From Pelagimonas sp. (GTDB lineage Bacteria; Pseudomonadota; Alphaproteobacteria; Rhodobacterales; Rhodobacteraceae): a stretch of 64,000 nucleotides of DNA. Positions 1 through 6,850 of the stretch are shown here, piece by piece. The translations under genes and the position numbers were made by a program. Under the pieces are notes generated by a model, which searched no databases, had not been told where the DNA came from, and saw only the letters and a list, made by a program, of their open reading frames with translations. The stretch lies in contig JAOASD010000006.1 of assembly GCA_025210265.1 (NCBI GenBank), positions 62,001-126,000 on the forward strand, given 5' to 3'. Position 1 is the stretch's first letter. Every line of letters starts with the position of its first letter.

Positions 1-2
1 TT

Positions 3-290
3 GGCACGACGATCACCGTGTCACAGCAGGATCTGGGCACCACCTCTGCCGGGACGATCACGCGCTATCGTCTGATCGGCAAGGTCGCGTTCCATCTAAG
101 CGATGCGGGCACCGGTGACGTTCTGCTGGTATCGGCAACCGATGCGTTCACCGGCTATTCCACCACGGGCAGCACCGTCGCCACGCTGGCGGCAGAACGC
201 GATGCGCGCGACCGGCTGATGGTCTTGCTGGCCGATCAGGTTGTGGATGCGCTGATCCTGCAGGCCCCTGACCTGCCCGCCCCCGCATGA
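3..290 (+). CDS. lptE: LPS-assembly lipoprotein LptE, C-terminal part (cut by window edge)
   Basis: The reading frame is open from the first bases, so the N-terminus, including the lipoprotein signal, lies outside the window. The visible 95 residues end in the AERDARDRLMVLLADQVVD stretch that I recognise from the C-terminal helix of alphaproteobacterial LptE. LptE sits in the outer membrane as a plug of the LptD barrel that delivers lipopolysaccharide to the surface. Its stop codon overlaps the holA start in an ATGA junction, so the two genes are translationally coupled; this lptE-holA order is common in this group. The call rests on the C-terminal motif and the neighbour. Confidence 0.82.
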   Translation, partial: GTTITVSQQDLGTTSAGTITRYRLIGKVAFHLSDAGTGDVLLVSATDAFTGYSTTGSTVATLAAERDARDRLMVLLADQVVDALILQAPDLPAPA

Positions 291-1312
291 AACTGTCGCC
301 GCGCGACGCAAACGGGTTTTTCGCCCGGCCTGACCCGGCGACGGCGGCCCTGCTGATTTATGGCGAGGACACAATGCGTGTCGCCATGAAACGGCAGGAC
401 TGTATCGCCAATATGGTCGGCCCAAATGGCGAAGAGGAAATGCGCCTGACCCGCCTGACGGGGGCCGAGCTGCGCAAGGATGGCGCGGCGCTGCTGGATG
501 CGGTCAAGGCGCAGGGCTTTTTCCCCGGCCCGCGCGCCGTTCTGGTCGAAGAAGCCACCGACGGGCTGTCCAAACTGTTTGGTGCCGCGCTTAAGGATTG
601 GAACCCCGGCGATGCGCAGATCGTGGCCACGGCTGGTCAGCTGACCACACGATCAGCCCTGCGCAAACTGTTCGAAGCCGCGCCCAATGCCTTTGCCGCC
701 GGTCTGTATAACGACCCGCCCAGCCGCGCCGAAATCGAGGCCGAGTTGAAACGCGCCGGTCTGGCCAATGTGTCGGGCGATGCCATGGGCGCGCTGGAAC
801 ATCTGGCGCGCGATCTGACCCCCGGCGATTTCCGCCAGACGCTGGAAAAGGTCGCGCTGTACAAGCTGGGCGATGACAGCCCGCTCTCCCCGGACGAGGT
901 CACACTGATGGCCCCCGCCTCGGTCGAGGCCGAGATGGACGAGATCCTGCATGTTCTGGCCGAAGGCCGCACAACCGAAATCGCCCCGGTGATGCAGCGC
1001 CTTGCCGCGCAGAACGTGCAGCCTGTGACCCTGCTGATCATGGGGATGCGCCATTTCCGTACACTTTATGCCGTGGCTTCGGCACCGGGCGGGCCAGCGC
1101 AGGGAATTTCCCGGATGCGCCCGCCAATCTTTGGCCCACGCCGCGACCGGATGCTGCGCCAGGCGCAGGGCTGGGGCGCGGATCGGCTGGAGATGGCGTT
1201 GGAGGTGTTGATGGATACCGACCTCACTCTGCGCTCGGCCGGGCAGAAAGCCCCGGCGCTGGCGCTGGTCGAACGCGCCTTTGTGCGGCTGGCTTATATG
1301 GCGCGGCGTTAA
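287..1312 (+). CDS. holA: DNA polymerase III subunit delta
   Basis: The 341-residue protein has the usual length of the delta subunit, the clamp-loader component that opens the beta sliding clamp. Seen in the sequence: an N-terminal region with LLIYGEDTMRVAMKRQD, a middle region with QIVATAGQLTTRSALRK, and a C-terminal helical region ending LVERAFVRLAYMARR, all typical of alphaproteobacterial HolA. There is no canonical P-loop, as expected for delta. The start ATG overlaps the lptE stop (ATGA). The next gene is convergent. Confidence 0.93.
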   Translation: MKLSPRDANGFFARPDPATAALLIYGEDTMRVAMKRQDCIANMVGPNGEEEMRLTRLTGAELRKDGAALLDAVKAQGFFPGPRAVLVEEATDGLSKLFGAALKDWNPGDAQIVATAGQLTTRSALRKLFEAAPNAFAAGLYNDPPSRAEIEAELKRAGLANVSGDAMGALEHLARDLTPGDFRQTLEKVALYKLGDDSPLSPDEVTLMAPASVEAEMDEILHVLAEGRTTEIAPVMQRLAAQNVQPVTLLIMGMRHFRTLYAVASAPGGPAQGISRMRPPIFGPRRDRMLRQAQGWGADRLEMALEVLMDTDLTLRSAGQKAPALALVERAFVRLAYMARR

Positions 1313-1331
1313 CAACCGCGCCATCTGGCCG

Positions 1332-1646
1332 TCAGGATTTGTCGGTCACGTTTTCCTTGAATGCGACCTCGAATGCGGCCTGTTTGTCGGCGCTGGCTTC
1401 GGTCTGGTATTGTGCTTTCCACTGATCAAACGGCATCCCGTAATAGATCTCGCGCGCCTCGGCCTTGTCCATGTCGATGCCACGCTCATTCGCGGCCTCC
1501 TGGTACCAGCGCGACAGGCAGTTGCGGCAGAAGCCCGCCAGATTCATCATGTCGATATTCTGTACATCGGTGCGCTCTTCCATCAGGTGCTGGCGCAGGC
1601 GGCGAAAGGCGGCGGCTTCGATTTCGAGGCGGGTCTGGTCGTCCAT
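1332..1646 (-). CDS. DUF1244 domain protein
   Basis: A 104-residue soluble protein with the DUF1244 layout: an acidic helical N-terminus, the core GFCRNCLSRWYQEAA at about residues 38-52, and EAREIYYGMPFDQWKAQYQ at about 63-81. The CxxC pair in the core could bind metal, which is an inference; the family function is unknown. It is convergent with holA and followed upstream by another small minus-strand gene. No signal peptide or membrane segment is visible. The family call is confident, the role is open. Confidence 0.88.
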   Translation of the reverse strand: MDDQTRLEIEAAAFRRLRQHLMEERTDVQNIDMMNLAGFCRNCLSRWYQEAANERGIDMDKAEAREIYYGMPFDQWKAQYQTEASADKQAAFEVAFKENVTDKS

Positions 1647-1729
1647 GAGGATCGGTTCCTGTCTGGGTCACTGATTGGCGGCCAGCCTAGCAGCGCGGCA
1701 GGCCCCGGACAATCACGCCGCAGCGGCGA

Positions 1730-1969
1730 TTACATCAGTTTCAGTGCGACATAGGGCGTAATCACAAAGATCAGCGTCAGCAATTTGTACTGCGCCAGAT
1801 AGCCGTAAAAGGCCCGGCGCACATCGCGTTGATCCAGACCGAACAGACGTGCATGAAAACAACTGGCCCAATCCATCAACACCCAGATGAACAGGGTCAT
1901 GACCATCAGCAGGCCGATATTCAGAACCGCCAGCCAGCCAAAGAAAGTGGTCAGGGTTTCAAGGGTCAT
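1730..1969 (-). CDS. small inner-membrane protein, DUF6868-like
   Basis: A 79-residue protein with two hydrophobic segments, at about residues 8-31 (FFGWLAVLNIGLLMVMTLFI) and 62-77 (LLTLIFVITPYVALKL). They flank a polar loop with HARLFGLDQRDVRRAFYGYL. This two-helix pattern matches the DUF6868 family of small membrane proteins in Gammaproteobacteria and Alphaproteobacteria. Function is unknown. It is close to the DUF1244 gene on the same strand and may share a transcript with it. Confidence 0.8.
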   Translation of the reverse strand: MTLETLTTFFGWLAVLNIGLLMVMTLFIWVLMDWASCFHARLFGLDQRDVRRAFYGYLAQYKLLTLIFVITPYVALKLM

Positions 1970-2050
1970 GTGGCGTCCTTTCCGAATGCCTCATTCGCTT
2001 GAAATGTGGGGATCCGGGGCGCGGTTTTCAATCCGCCCCGGATCAAGGGA

Positions 2051-2788
2051 TCAATCGGGCACCTGCGCCAGTGCGGCCTCGAGCATGGGGGCAAGGCGCT
2101 GGCCCCAGGCCTCTTGCTGCTGTGGCGTTTCGATCAGGTCGTTGCGCAGCTCGATCAGGGTGTTGTTGCGGCCATGTTTAAGCGCGTGGCGGTCCACCGC
2201 ATCGCCCGGCAGATGGCCCGGATAGGGCTGGTTGCGCCCGACAGTAAGATCCGGTTCGGCCTCTAGCGCGGCAATGAACGGATCGGACAGGCGCGAATCC
2301 CAGGCGTGCAGGATCCCTACATGCCAGGGCCGGGTTGGGCGCCCCCTCAATTGGCGGGTAAAGGAATGCACCGCAACGATCACCGTGTCCGCGCGCCGCG
2401 CCGCCAGCTGTTCCAGCGCGGCATGATAGGGGCGGTGATAGGCGTTCAGGCGGCGCTCGCGCTCGGCCGCATCGGCGTGGCGATTGCCGGGAATGATCGA
2501 CCCGTCATACAGCTTCATCAACAGGGTCGGATCGTCTTCGCCCCGATTGGGGTCAATCACCAGCCGGGAAAAATTGCTGAGGATCACCGGCGCGTCCAGC
2601 GCCCGGCCCAGCGCGCGCGACACGCCCTCCGCCCCCGGATCAAAGGCAATGTGGCGAGCCATATCCGCATCCGGCAGCCCCAGACTGCCCCCCAGATCCG
2701 GCGGCACCGTGTTGCGCGCATGGTCACAGGTGATCAGCCAGCGGCTGTTTCGGGCCTCGCCCTCGATCTCATAGGGGGTATATGTCAT
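2051..2788 (-). CDS. N-formylglutamate amidohydrolase family protein
   Basis: From the chosen start at 2788 (MTYTPYEIEGEA) the product is 245 residues; an in-frame start at 2860 would add 24 residues that do not look conserved. Visible family features are LITCDHARNTVPPDLGG near the N-terminus, HIAFDPGAEGVSRALGRAL, SRLVIDPNRGEDDP, and a central IVAVHSFTRQLRG. N-formylglutamate amidohydrolases release formate from N-formylglutamate at the end of a histidine degradation route. No hut gene is adjacent, so the physiological substrate is uncertain. Transcribed divergently from pyk. Confidence 0.85.
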   Translation of the reverse strand: MTYTPYEIEGEARNSRWLITCDHARNTVPPDLGGSLGLPDADMARHIAFDPGAEGVSRALGRALDAPVILSNFSRLVIDPNRGEDDPTLLMKLYDGSIIPGNRHADAAERERRLNAYHRPYHAALEQLAARRADTVIVAVHSFTRQLRGRPTRPWHVGILHAWDSRLSDPFIAALEAEPDLTVGRNQPYPGHLPGDAVDRHALKHGRNNTLIELRNDLIETPQQQEAWGQRLAPMLEAALAQVPD

Positions 2789-2923
2789 ACGTCTGTCATC
2801 CCTTGCCTGCAACAGATTGGCAAGATCCGCCGCAAAGGGAATTGCGGGGAAAAGACGCACATGTTAGCGGTACCGGAAATTTGCTGCAGCGCAATCGCAC
2901 AGACCGCCAGGAGGCCCAAGAGC

Positions 2924-4369
2924 ATGAACAGAGATCGCAACGTCAAGATCGTAGCAACACTTGGACCCGCCAGTTCCGATTACGAGATGATCCGCGCCCT
3001 GCACGAAGCCGGGGCCGATGTGTTCCGGTTGAACATGTCCCATGGCAGCCACGAAGAAATCGAAGAAAAACACCGGATCATCCGGCAGATCGAAAAGGAT
3101 CTGGACAGCCCCATCGCCATTCTGGCCGACCTGCAGGGGCCAAAACTGCGGCTGGGCGTTTTTGCCAATGAAGCAGAAGAGCTGGAATGGGGCGACACAT
3201 TCCGCCTGGATCTGGACGACACGCCCGGCGACAAGACCCGCGTGCAGCTGCCCCATCCCGAAATTTTCGCCGCGCTGGAACCCGGCGCACATCTGCTGGT
3301 CAATGACGGCAAGATCCGCCTGCGCGTGGTGGATTGCAGCCGCGATCACGCCAATTGCACCGTGGTCACGGGCGGCACAATTTCCAACCGCAAAGGCGTG
3401 AACGTCCCCGATGTGGTGCTGCCCCTGGCGGCGCTGTCGGACAAGGACAAGCGCGACCTGGAATTTGTCTGCGCGCTTGGCGTGGACTGGCTGGCGCTCA
3501 GTTTTGTGCAGCGGGCCAAAGATGTCTGGGATGCGCGCGAGCTGGTGAATGGCCGCGCCGCGATCCTGTCGAAAATCGAAAAGCCCGCCGCGGTGGACAG
3601 CTTTGACGAAATCCTCGAAGTCTCGGACGGCATCATGGTCGCACGGGGCGATCTGGGCGTGGAACTGCCGGTGCAGAATGTCCCGCCGATCCAGAAACGT
3701 CTGGTGCGCAAATGCCGCGCAGCGGCCAAGCCGGTGATCGTGGCGACGCAGATGCTGGAATCCATGATCGAATCGCCCATGCCCACCCGCGCCGAGGTCA
3801 GCGACGTGTCGAACGCGATCTACGAAGGATCGGACGCCATCATGCTGTCGGCGGAATCGGCCGCCGGACAATACCCGGTCGAAGCGGTCAGCACCATGCA
3901 CGCCGTCGCAGTCGAGGTCGAAAGCGACGACACCTACCGTCAGATCATCGAATCCAGCCGCAAGGTCGACCGGTCCTCCATCGCAGATGGCATCGTATCC
4001 GCCTCACGCGAAATCGCGGAAACCACGGATATCAAGGCGATCTGCTGCTTTACCTCGTCGGGCACCACCGCTGCGCTGGTCGCGCGGGAACGCCCGCGCG
4101 TGCCGATCATCGCCCTGACCTCGAAACGCAGCACCGCGCGGCGGCTGGCCCTGACCTGGGGCACCTCCTGCGTCATGACCGGGCAATTGGAGCGGTTCAA
4201 ACAGGCCGTCGTCAATGCCGCCCGCGCCGCACGTAAGATTGGCCTTGCAGGCGAAGGCGACCAGATCGTTGTCACCGCCGGCGTGCCTTTCAACATTCCT
4301 GGCACCACCAATATTCTGCGGGTCGCGCCCTGTGATGAGCGTCTGATCTACAGCACCGACCCGGAATAA
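2924..4369 (+). CDS. pyk: pyruvate kinase
   Basis: A 481-residue cytosolic glycolytic enzyme that transfers phosphate from phosphoenolpyruvate to ADP. The sequence opens with NVKIVATLGPASSDYE and FRLNMSHGSHEE (substrate-binding strand and loop), carries the catalytic-lysine motif ILSKIEKPAAV at about residue 215, the metal-site motif ARGDLGVELP near 240, and the PROSITE-type ATQMLESMIESPMPTRAEV near 272-290. The C-terminal third is the regulatory domain. An AGGAGG ribosome site at 2908-2913 fixes the ATG at 2924; a longer upstream open frame is not the start. Confidence 0.97.
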   Translation: MNRDRNVKIVATLGPASSDYEMIRALHEAGADVFRLNMSHGSHEEIEEKHRIIRQIEKDLDSPIAILADLQGPKLRLGVFANEAEELEWGDTFRLDLDDTPGDKTRVQLPHPEIFAALEPGAHLLVNDGKIRLRVVDCSRDHANCTVVTGGTISNRKGVNVPDVVLPLAALSDKDKRDLEFVCALGVDWLALSFVQRAKDVWDARELVNGRAAILSKIEKPAAVDSFDEILEVSDGIMVARGDLGVELPVQNVPPIQKRLVRKCRAAAKPVIVATQMLESMIESPMPTRAEVSDVSNAIYEGSDAIMLSAESAAGQYPVEAVSTMHAVAVEVESDDTYRQIIESSRKVDRSSIADGIVSASREIAETTDIKAICCFTSSGTTAALVARERPRVPIIALTSKRSTARRLALTWGTSCVMTGQLERFKQAVVNAARAARKIGLAGEGDQIVVTAGVPFNIPGTTNILRVAPCDERLIYSTDPE

Positions 4370-4450
4370 ATCAGATCCTCTACAGCTGAGATTTGCCCGA
4401 AGCCTCGGTTTCGGGCTATCATGGCCCGTACAGTAACGAATGGGCCGCAG

Positions 4451-4681
4451 ATGACTTTGGATCCCGATACGACTTTGATTATGGGCATGGCCCTGGGCGT
4501 CTTGTCCATCCCGGCGATTGTGTCGGCCTTTGCCGATGGCCGCGCCCCGCGTGTCGCTGCGATCGTTGCCATTATTGCCGGGGGCATGATGGTCTATGCG
4601 ATCAACGGCAAAGAGGGTGGGTATGACCTGCACGAGATCCCGCAGGTTTTGTATCGCGTGATCGGCAAATTCATCGGCTGA
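4451..4681 (+). CDS. small hypothetical membrane protein
   Basis: From ATG 4451 the product has 76 residues with two predicted membrane helices: [19 protein letters not shown] at about 9-27 and [17 protein letters not shown] at about 35-51. They are followed by a short amphipathic tail ([14 protein letters not shown]). An alternative in-frame ATG at 4421 adds ten polar residues; neither start has a strong ribosome site. I recognise it as a conserved Rhodobacteraceae hypothetical next to pyk but know of no function. It precedes rpmI with about 100 bases between. Confidence 0.7.
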   Translation: MTLDPDTTLIMGMALGVLSIPAIVSAFADGRAPRVAAIVAIIAGGMMVYAINGKEGGYDLHEIPQVLYRVIGKFIG

Positions 4682-4781
4682 CTCTCTTGCCATCTTTGAT
4701 ACTGCCTTTTATACGACGCCATCCAACCGCGCGTCCGGCCCATGTGGCATGCCGAGTCGCGCCCAAGATCGGAGATCCGAA

Positions 4782-4982
4782 ATGCCCAAGATGAAGACAA
4801 AGTCGAGCGCCAAAAAGCGCTTTAAGGTCAGCGCGACCGGTAAGGTCATGGCTGGTCAGGCCGGCAAACGCCACGGCATGATCAAACGCCATAAGAAATT
4901 CATCCGCGATGCTCGCGGCACCACCACCCTGTCTGCCCCCGACGCCAAGATCGTCAAGGGCTACATGCCCTACGACCGCTAA
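4782..4982 (+). CDS. rpmI: 50S ribosomal protein L35
   Basis: A 66-residue very basic protein with the L35 signature [20 protein letters not shown] and the C-terminal motif [12 protein letters not shown]. It belongs to the large ribosomal subunit. The ATG at 4782 is preceded by GGAGAT a short distance upstream; the open frame extends further upstream but that part is not L35. It lies 15 bases before rplT, the standard operon pair. infC, the usual first gene in many bacteria, is not next to it here. Confidence 0.97.
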   Translation: MPKMKTKSSAKKRFKVSATGKVMAGQAGKRHGMIKRHKKFIRDARGTTTLSAPDAKIVKGYMPYDR

Positions 4983-4997
4983 TCAGGAGGATTAAAG

Positions 4998-5363
4998 ATG
5001 CCCCGAGTAAAAGGCGGAACCGTCACCCACGCGCGTCACAAGAAAATCGTCAAGCAGGCCAAAGGTTACTATGGCCGCCGCAAGAACACCTTCAAGGTGG
5101 CGGCACAGGCGGTTGACAAGGCCAACCAATACGCAACCCGCGACCGTAAGAACCGCAAGCGCAACTTCCGCGCGCTGTGGATCCAGCGGATCAACGCGGC
5201 TGTGCGTGCGCATGATGAATCGCTGACATATTCGCGTTTCATCAACGGCCTGAACCTGGCCGGTATCGAAGTCGACCGTAAGATCCTGGCCGACCTCGCT
5301 GTTCACGAGCCCGAAGCCTTCGGTGCGATCGTCGAGCAGGCCAAAGGCGCTCTGGCTGCCTGA
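4998..5363 (+). CDS. rplT: 50S ribosomal protein L20
   Basis: A 121-residue basic protein starting [19 protein letters not shown], with [17 protein letters not shown] and the C-terminal [20 protein letters not shown], all classic L20. It binds 23S rRNA early in assembly of the large subunit, and in some bacteria it autoregulates its own operon. A strong ribosome site (AGGAGGAT) sits just before the ATG. A strong intrinsic terminator follows at 5387-5418, closing the rpmI-rplT unit. Confidence 0.97.
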   Translation: MPRVKGGTVTHARHKKIVKQAKGYYGRRKNTFKVAAQAVDKANQYATRDRKNRKRNFRALWIQRINAAVRAHDESLTYSRFINGLNLAGIEVDRKILADLAVHEPEAFGAIVEQAKGALAA

Positions 5364-5386
5364 TCAGGTTTCTGACAGACCAAAAG

Positions 5387-5418
5387 AAAGGCCGCGTCCC
5401 TCGGGATGCGGCCTTTTT
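5387..5418 (+). terminator. intrinsic terminator after rplT
   Basis: An inverted repeat AAAGGCCGCgtccctcgggatGCGGCCTTT is followed by further T residues. It ends the rpmI-rplT transcript and separates it from the convergent lolA gene; since the stem is flanked by A and T runs it could act in both directions. Confidence 0.85.
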
Positions 5419-5458
5419 CGTTGTCTTGATGACCTATGACAGTCGCTGTGGCCGCGCC

Positions 5459-6052
5459 TCAGCGGCGCAGCTTTGCCAGCTCGGGCTCGATATAGAAATG
5501 CCGGTTCGGCAGGCTGACCTTTTCCAGCCCCCCCAGCACCACGGTGGTCTGGCCCCCATTGCCATCGGTGATCACCCATTGGCGCAACTCGACCGGATCG
5601 CCGGTGAATTTCAGCTGGATCGACCCGTATTCCGGGCGTTTGGGATCCTGTGCTGTCACAATCGTCGCGGTGCCATCATAACTATGGCCGCGCACCATGC
5701 CGGCCTCTGCCAGATCGACATTGCGCGCCAGAATGATTGACAGCGGCGTCCGGCGCAGCGGGTAGGTTTCGGGCTGCGCATTCAGCTTGCGGTCCAGGAT
5801 ATAGACAGACCCGGCCGAGGCCAGCACCAGCGCGCGTTCCGGCGGGTTATAATCAAACCGCACCTTGCCGGGTCGTTTGATCGCAATCGTCCCGGTGGAA
5901 ATAGTGCCATCCCCGTTGATCTGAGTGAAATCGCTGCTCGCTGTCTGAATCGTGTTCAGATAGGCCGAGATCTCGTTCAGCGAGAGTTTGTCGGCCTTGG
6001 CGGGCGCGGCCAGCGCGATCAGCGTCACGGCCAGCGTTGCGATTCTGCGCAT
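5459..6052 (-). CDS. lolA: outer-membrane lipoprotein carrier protein LolA
   Basis: A 197-residue protein with a clear signal peptide (MRRIATLAVTLIALAAPAKA, cleavage near residue 20). LolA-type features follow: LNTIQTASSDFTQINGDG, GTIAIKRPGKVRFDYNPPE and IVTAQDPKRPEYGSIQLKF. LolA carries outer-membrane lipoproteins across the periplasm. A GGAAGAG ribosome site precedes the ATG. It lies upstream of a long intergenic region and on the same strand as ftsK, though ftsK is further upstream and separated by a plus-strand gene. Confidence 0.93.
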   Translation of the reverse strand: MRRIATLAVTLIALAAPAKADKLSLNEISAYLNTIQTASSDFTQINGDGTISTGTIAIKRPGKVRFDYNPPERALVLASAGSVYILDRKLNAQPETYPLRRTPLSIILARNVDLAEAGMVRGHSYDGTATIVTAQDPKRPEYGSIQLKFTGDPVELRQWVITDGNGGQTTVVLGGLEKVSLPNRHFYIEPELAKLRR

Positions 6053-6388
6053 CTGCTCTTCCTTCCTCGTTAACCTTGCCTGCTTGTGCCAGAAACCTGT
6101 CTGTTAGGCGATAGCGGCGGTCCGACACTGTATATCGGGGCCACAGCACAGGGCATCAAGGGGAAGCTCTGCTCTGGTTTTCCACATGGCGAAATCAGGC
6201 CGATCGAGTCGATTCGCCCTTAAATCCCCTGTATTTGGTGCAAATACGGCTGGATCAAACCGGGTTTTGGGGTAACTCCGGGGATAAGTCGGGGGTTATC
6301 CCATTTGTTGGGGAACACCATGTGGACAAAATATGTATCTCACCCGAATCGCTTTTCCCAGACTTAACAGGCACTTAAGCCTATCTTC
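6053..6388. other. 336-base intergenic region with DnaA-box-like sites and an inverted repeat
   Basis: No coding frame here looks real. The region must hold promoters for lolA (minus) and for the small gene starting at 6389 (plus). It contains sequences close to the DnaA box TTATCCACA: TTTTCCACA at 6178-6186 (8 of 9), TTATCCCAT at 6296-6304 (7 of 9), and TTGTCCACA on the minus strand at 6321-6329 (8 of 9). GGGATAA and TTATCCC form a perfect inverted repeat at 6281-6302. The segment is lower in GC than its surroundings near 6325-6345. Whether DnaA binds is not known. Confidence 0.5.
6281..6302. repeat. inverted repeat GGGATAA-N8-TTATCCC
   Basis: The two 7-base arms are perfect and separated by eight bases. 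The position upstream of a small gene and beside DnaA-box-like words suggests a protein-binding site rather than a terminator, since no T run follows. Confidence 0.55.
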
Positions 6389-6733
6389 ATGAGATACGGA
6401 ACTTCACAACTGACCCAAAAGCAGGTCCGCAAGCGGATTGAAAACCTGCTGTCCCTGGCCGCGAGCTTTGACACCATCGCCCGATATGGCGCGATCGAGA
6501 TCATCAATATGGTCGAGGAATACCTGCCCCTGACGCAGGACATCCCGCTGGACGAAGAGCAGCTGGAGGCGCTGGATATTTTCTGGCGGCGCGTGGCGCA
6601 GGCCTGCGATGTCACCGCCTATGACATTCAAATGGTTGAGGTTCTTGACCTGTCGCCGCAATGGCGCGCGGTGCGCGACTGGGCGGCGACCAGCCTGCCG
6701 CTGTTCCGCAGCCCGGATGCGCTGAGCGCCTGA
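6389..6733 (+). CDS. small conserved hypothetical protein
   Basis: A 114-residue acidic, mostly helical protein starting MRYGTSQLTQKQVRKRIENL and containing YGAIEIINMVEEYLPLTQDI. No signal peptide or membrane segment is evident. I cannot assign it to a named family. Codon use matches the neighbouring genes and a strong terminator follows at 6764-6791, so it looks like a genuine gene with its own promoter in the unusual 336-base upstream region. Function is unknown. Confidence 0.75.
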   Translation: MRYGTSQLTQKQVRKRIENLLSLAASFDTIARYGAIEIINMVEEYLPLTQDIPLDEEQLEALDIFWRRVAQACDVTAYDIQMVEVLDLSPQWRAVRDWAATSLPLFRSPDALSA

Positions 6734-6763
6734 GGCCACAGCACCAAGGACCAGAACACAGCA

Positions 6764-6791
6764 AAAAGGGCGCGCCTCGGCACGCCCTTTT
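6764..6791. terminator. bidirectional terminator between the small gene and ftsK
   Basis: AAAAGGGCG and CGCCCTTTT form a perfect nine-pair stem around a ten-base loop, with A and T runs on both sides. It can end transcripts of the 6389 gene on the plus strand and of ftsK on the minus strand. Confidence 0.85.
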
Positions 6792-6810
6792 GTCGTTTCT
6801 ATAGGCCGGG

Positions 6811-6840
6811 CCGCGGGGGCCGCAGCCCCCTGCCCCGCAG
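6811..6840. repeat. GC-rich hairpin beside the ftsK stop
   Basis: GGGGGC (6815-6820) pairs with GCCCCC (6825-6830) around a CGCA loop, followed by TGCCCCGCAG. It resembles the first hairpin of the two dispersed elements at 18633-18690 and 60226-60274 but lacks their ACCAAGAAGAA tail. Confidence 0.5.
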
Positions 6841-6850
6841 TCCCTAAATC

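Noticed and set aside
2306-2923. Upstream extension of the pyk frame
   Set aside because: Overlaps the whole minus-strand amidohydrolase gene; pyruvate kinase homology and the AGGAGG ribosome site begin only at 2924.
6178-6330. Chromosomal replication origin
   Set aside because: DnaA-box-like words are few and imperfect and no origin-associated genes (dnaA, dnaN, parAB, hemE) are nearby; kept only as a possible DnaA-binding region.
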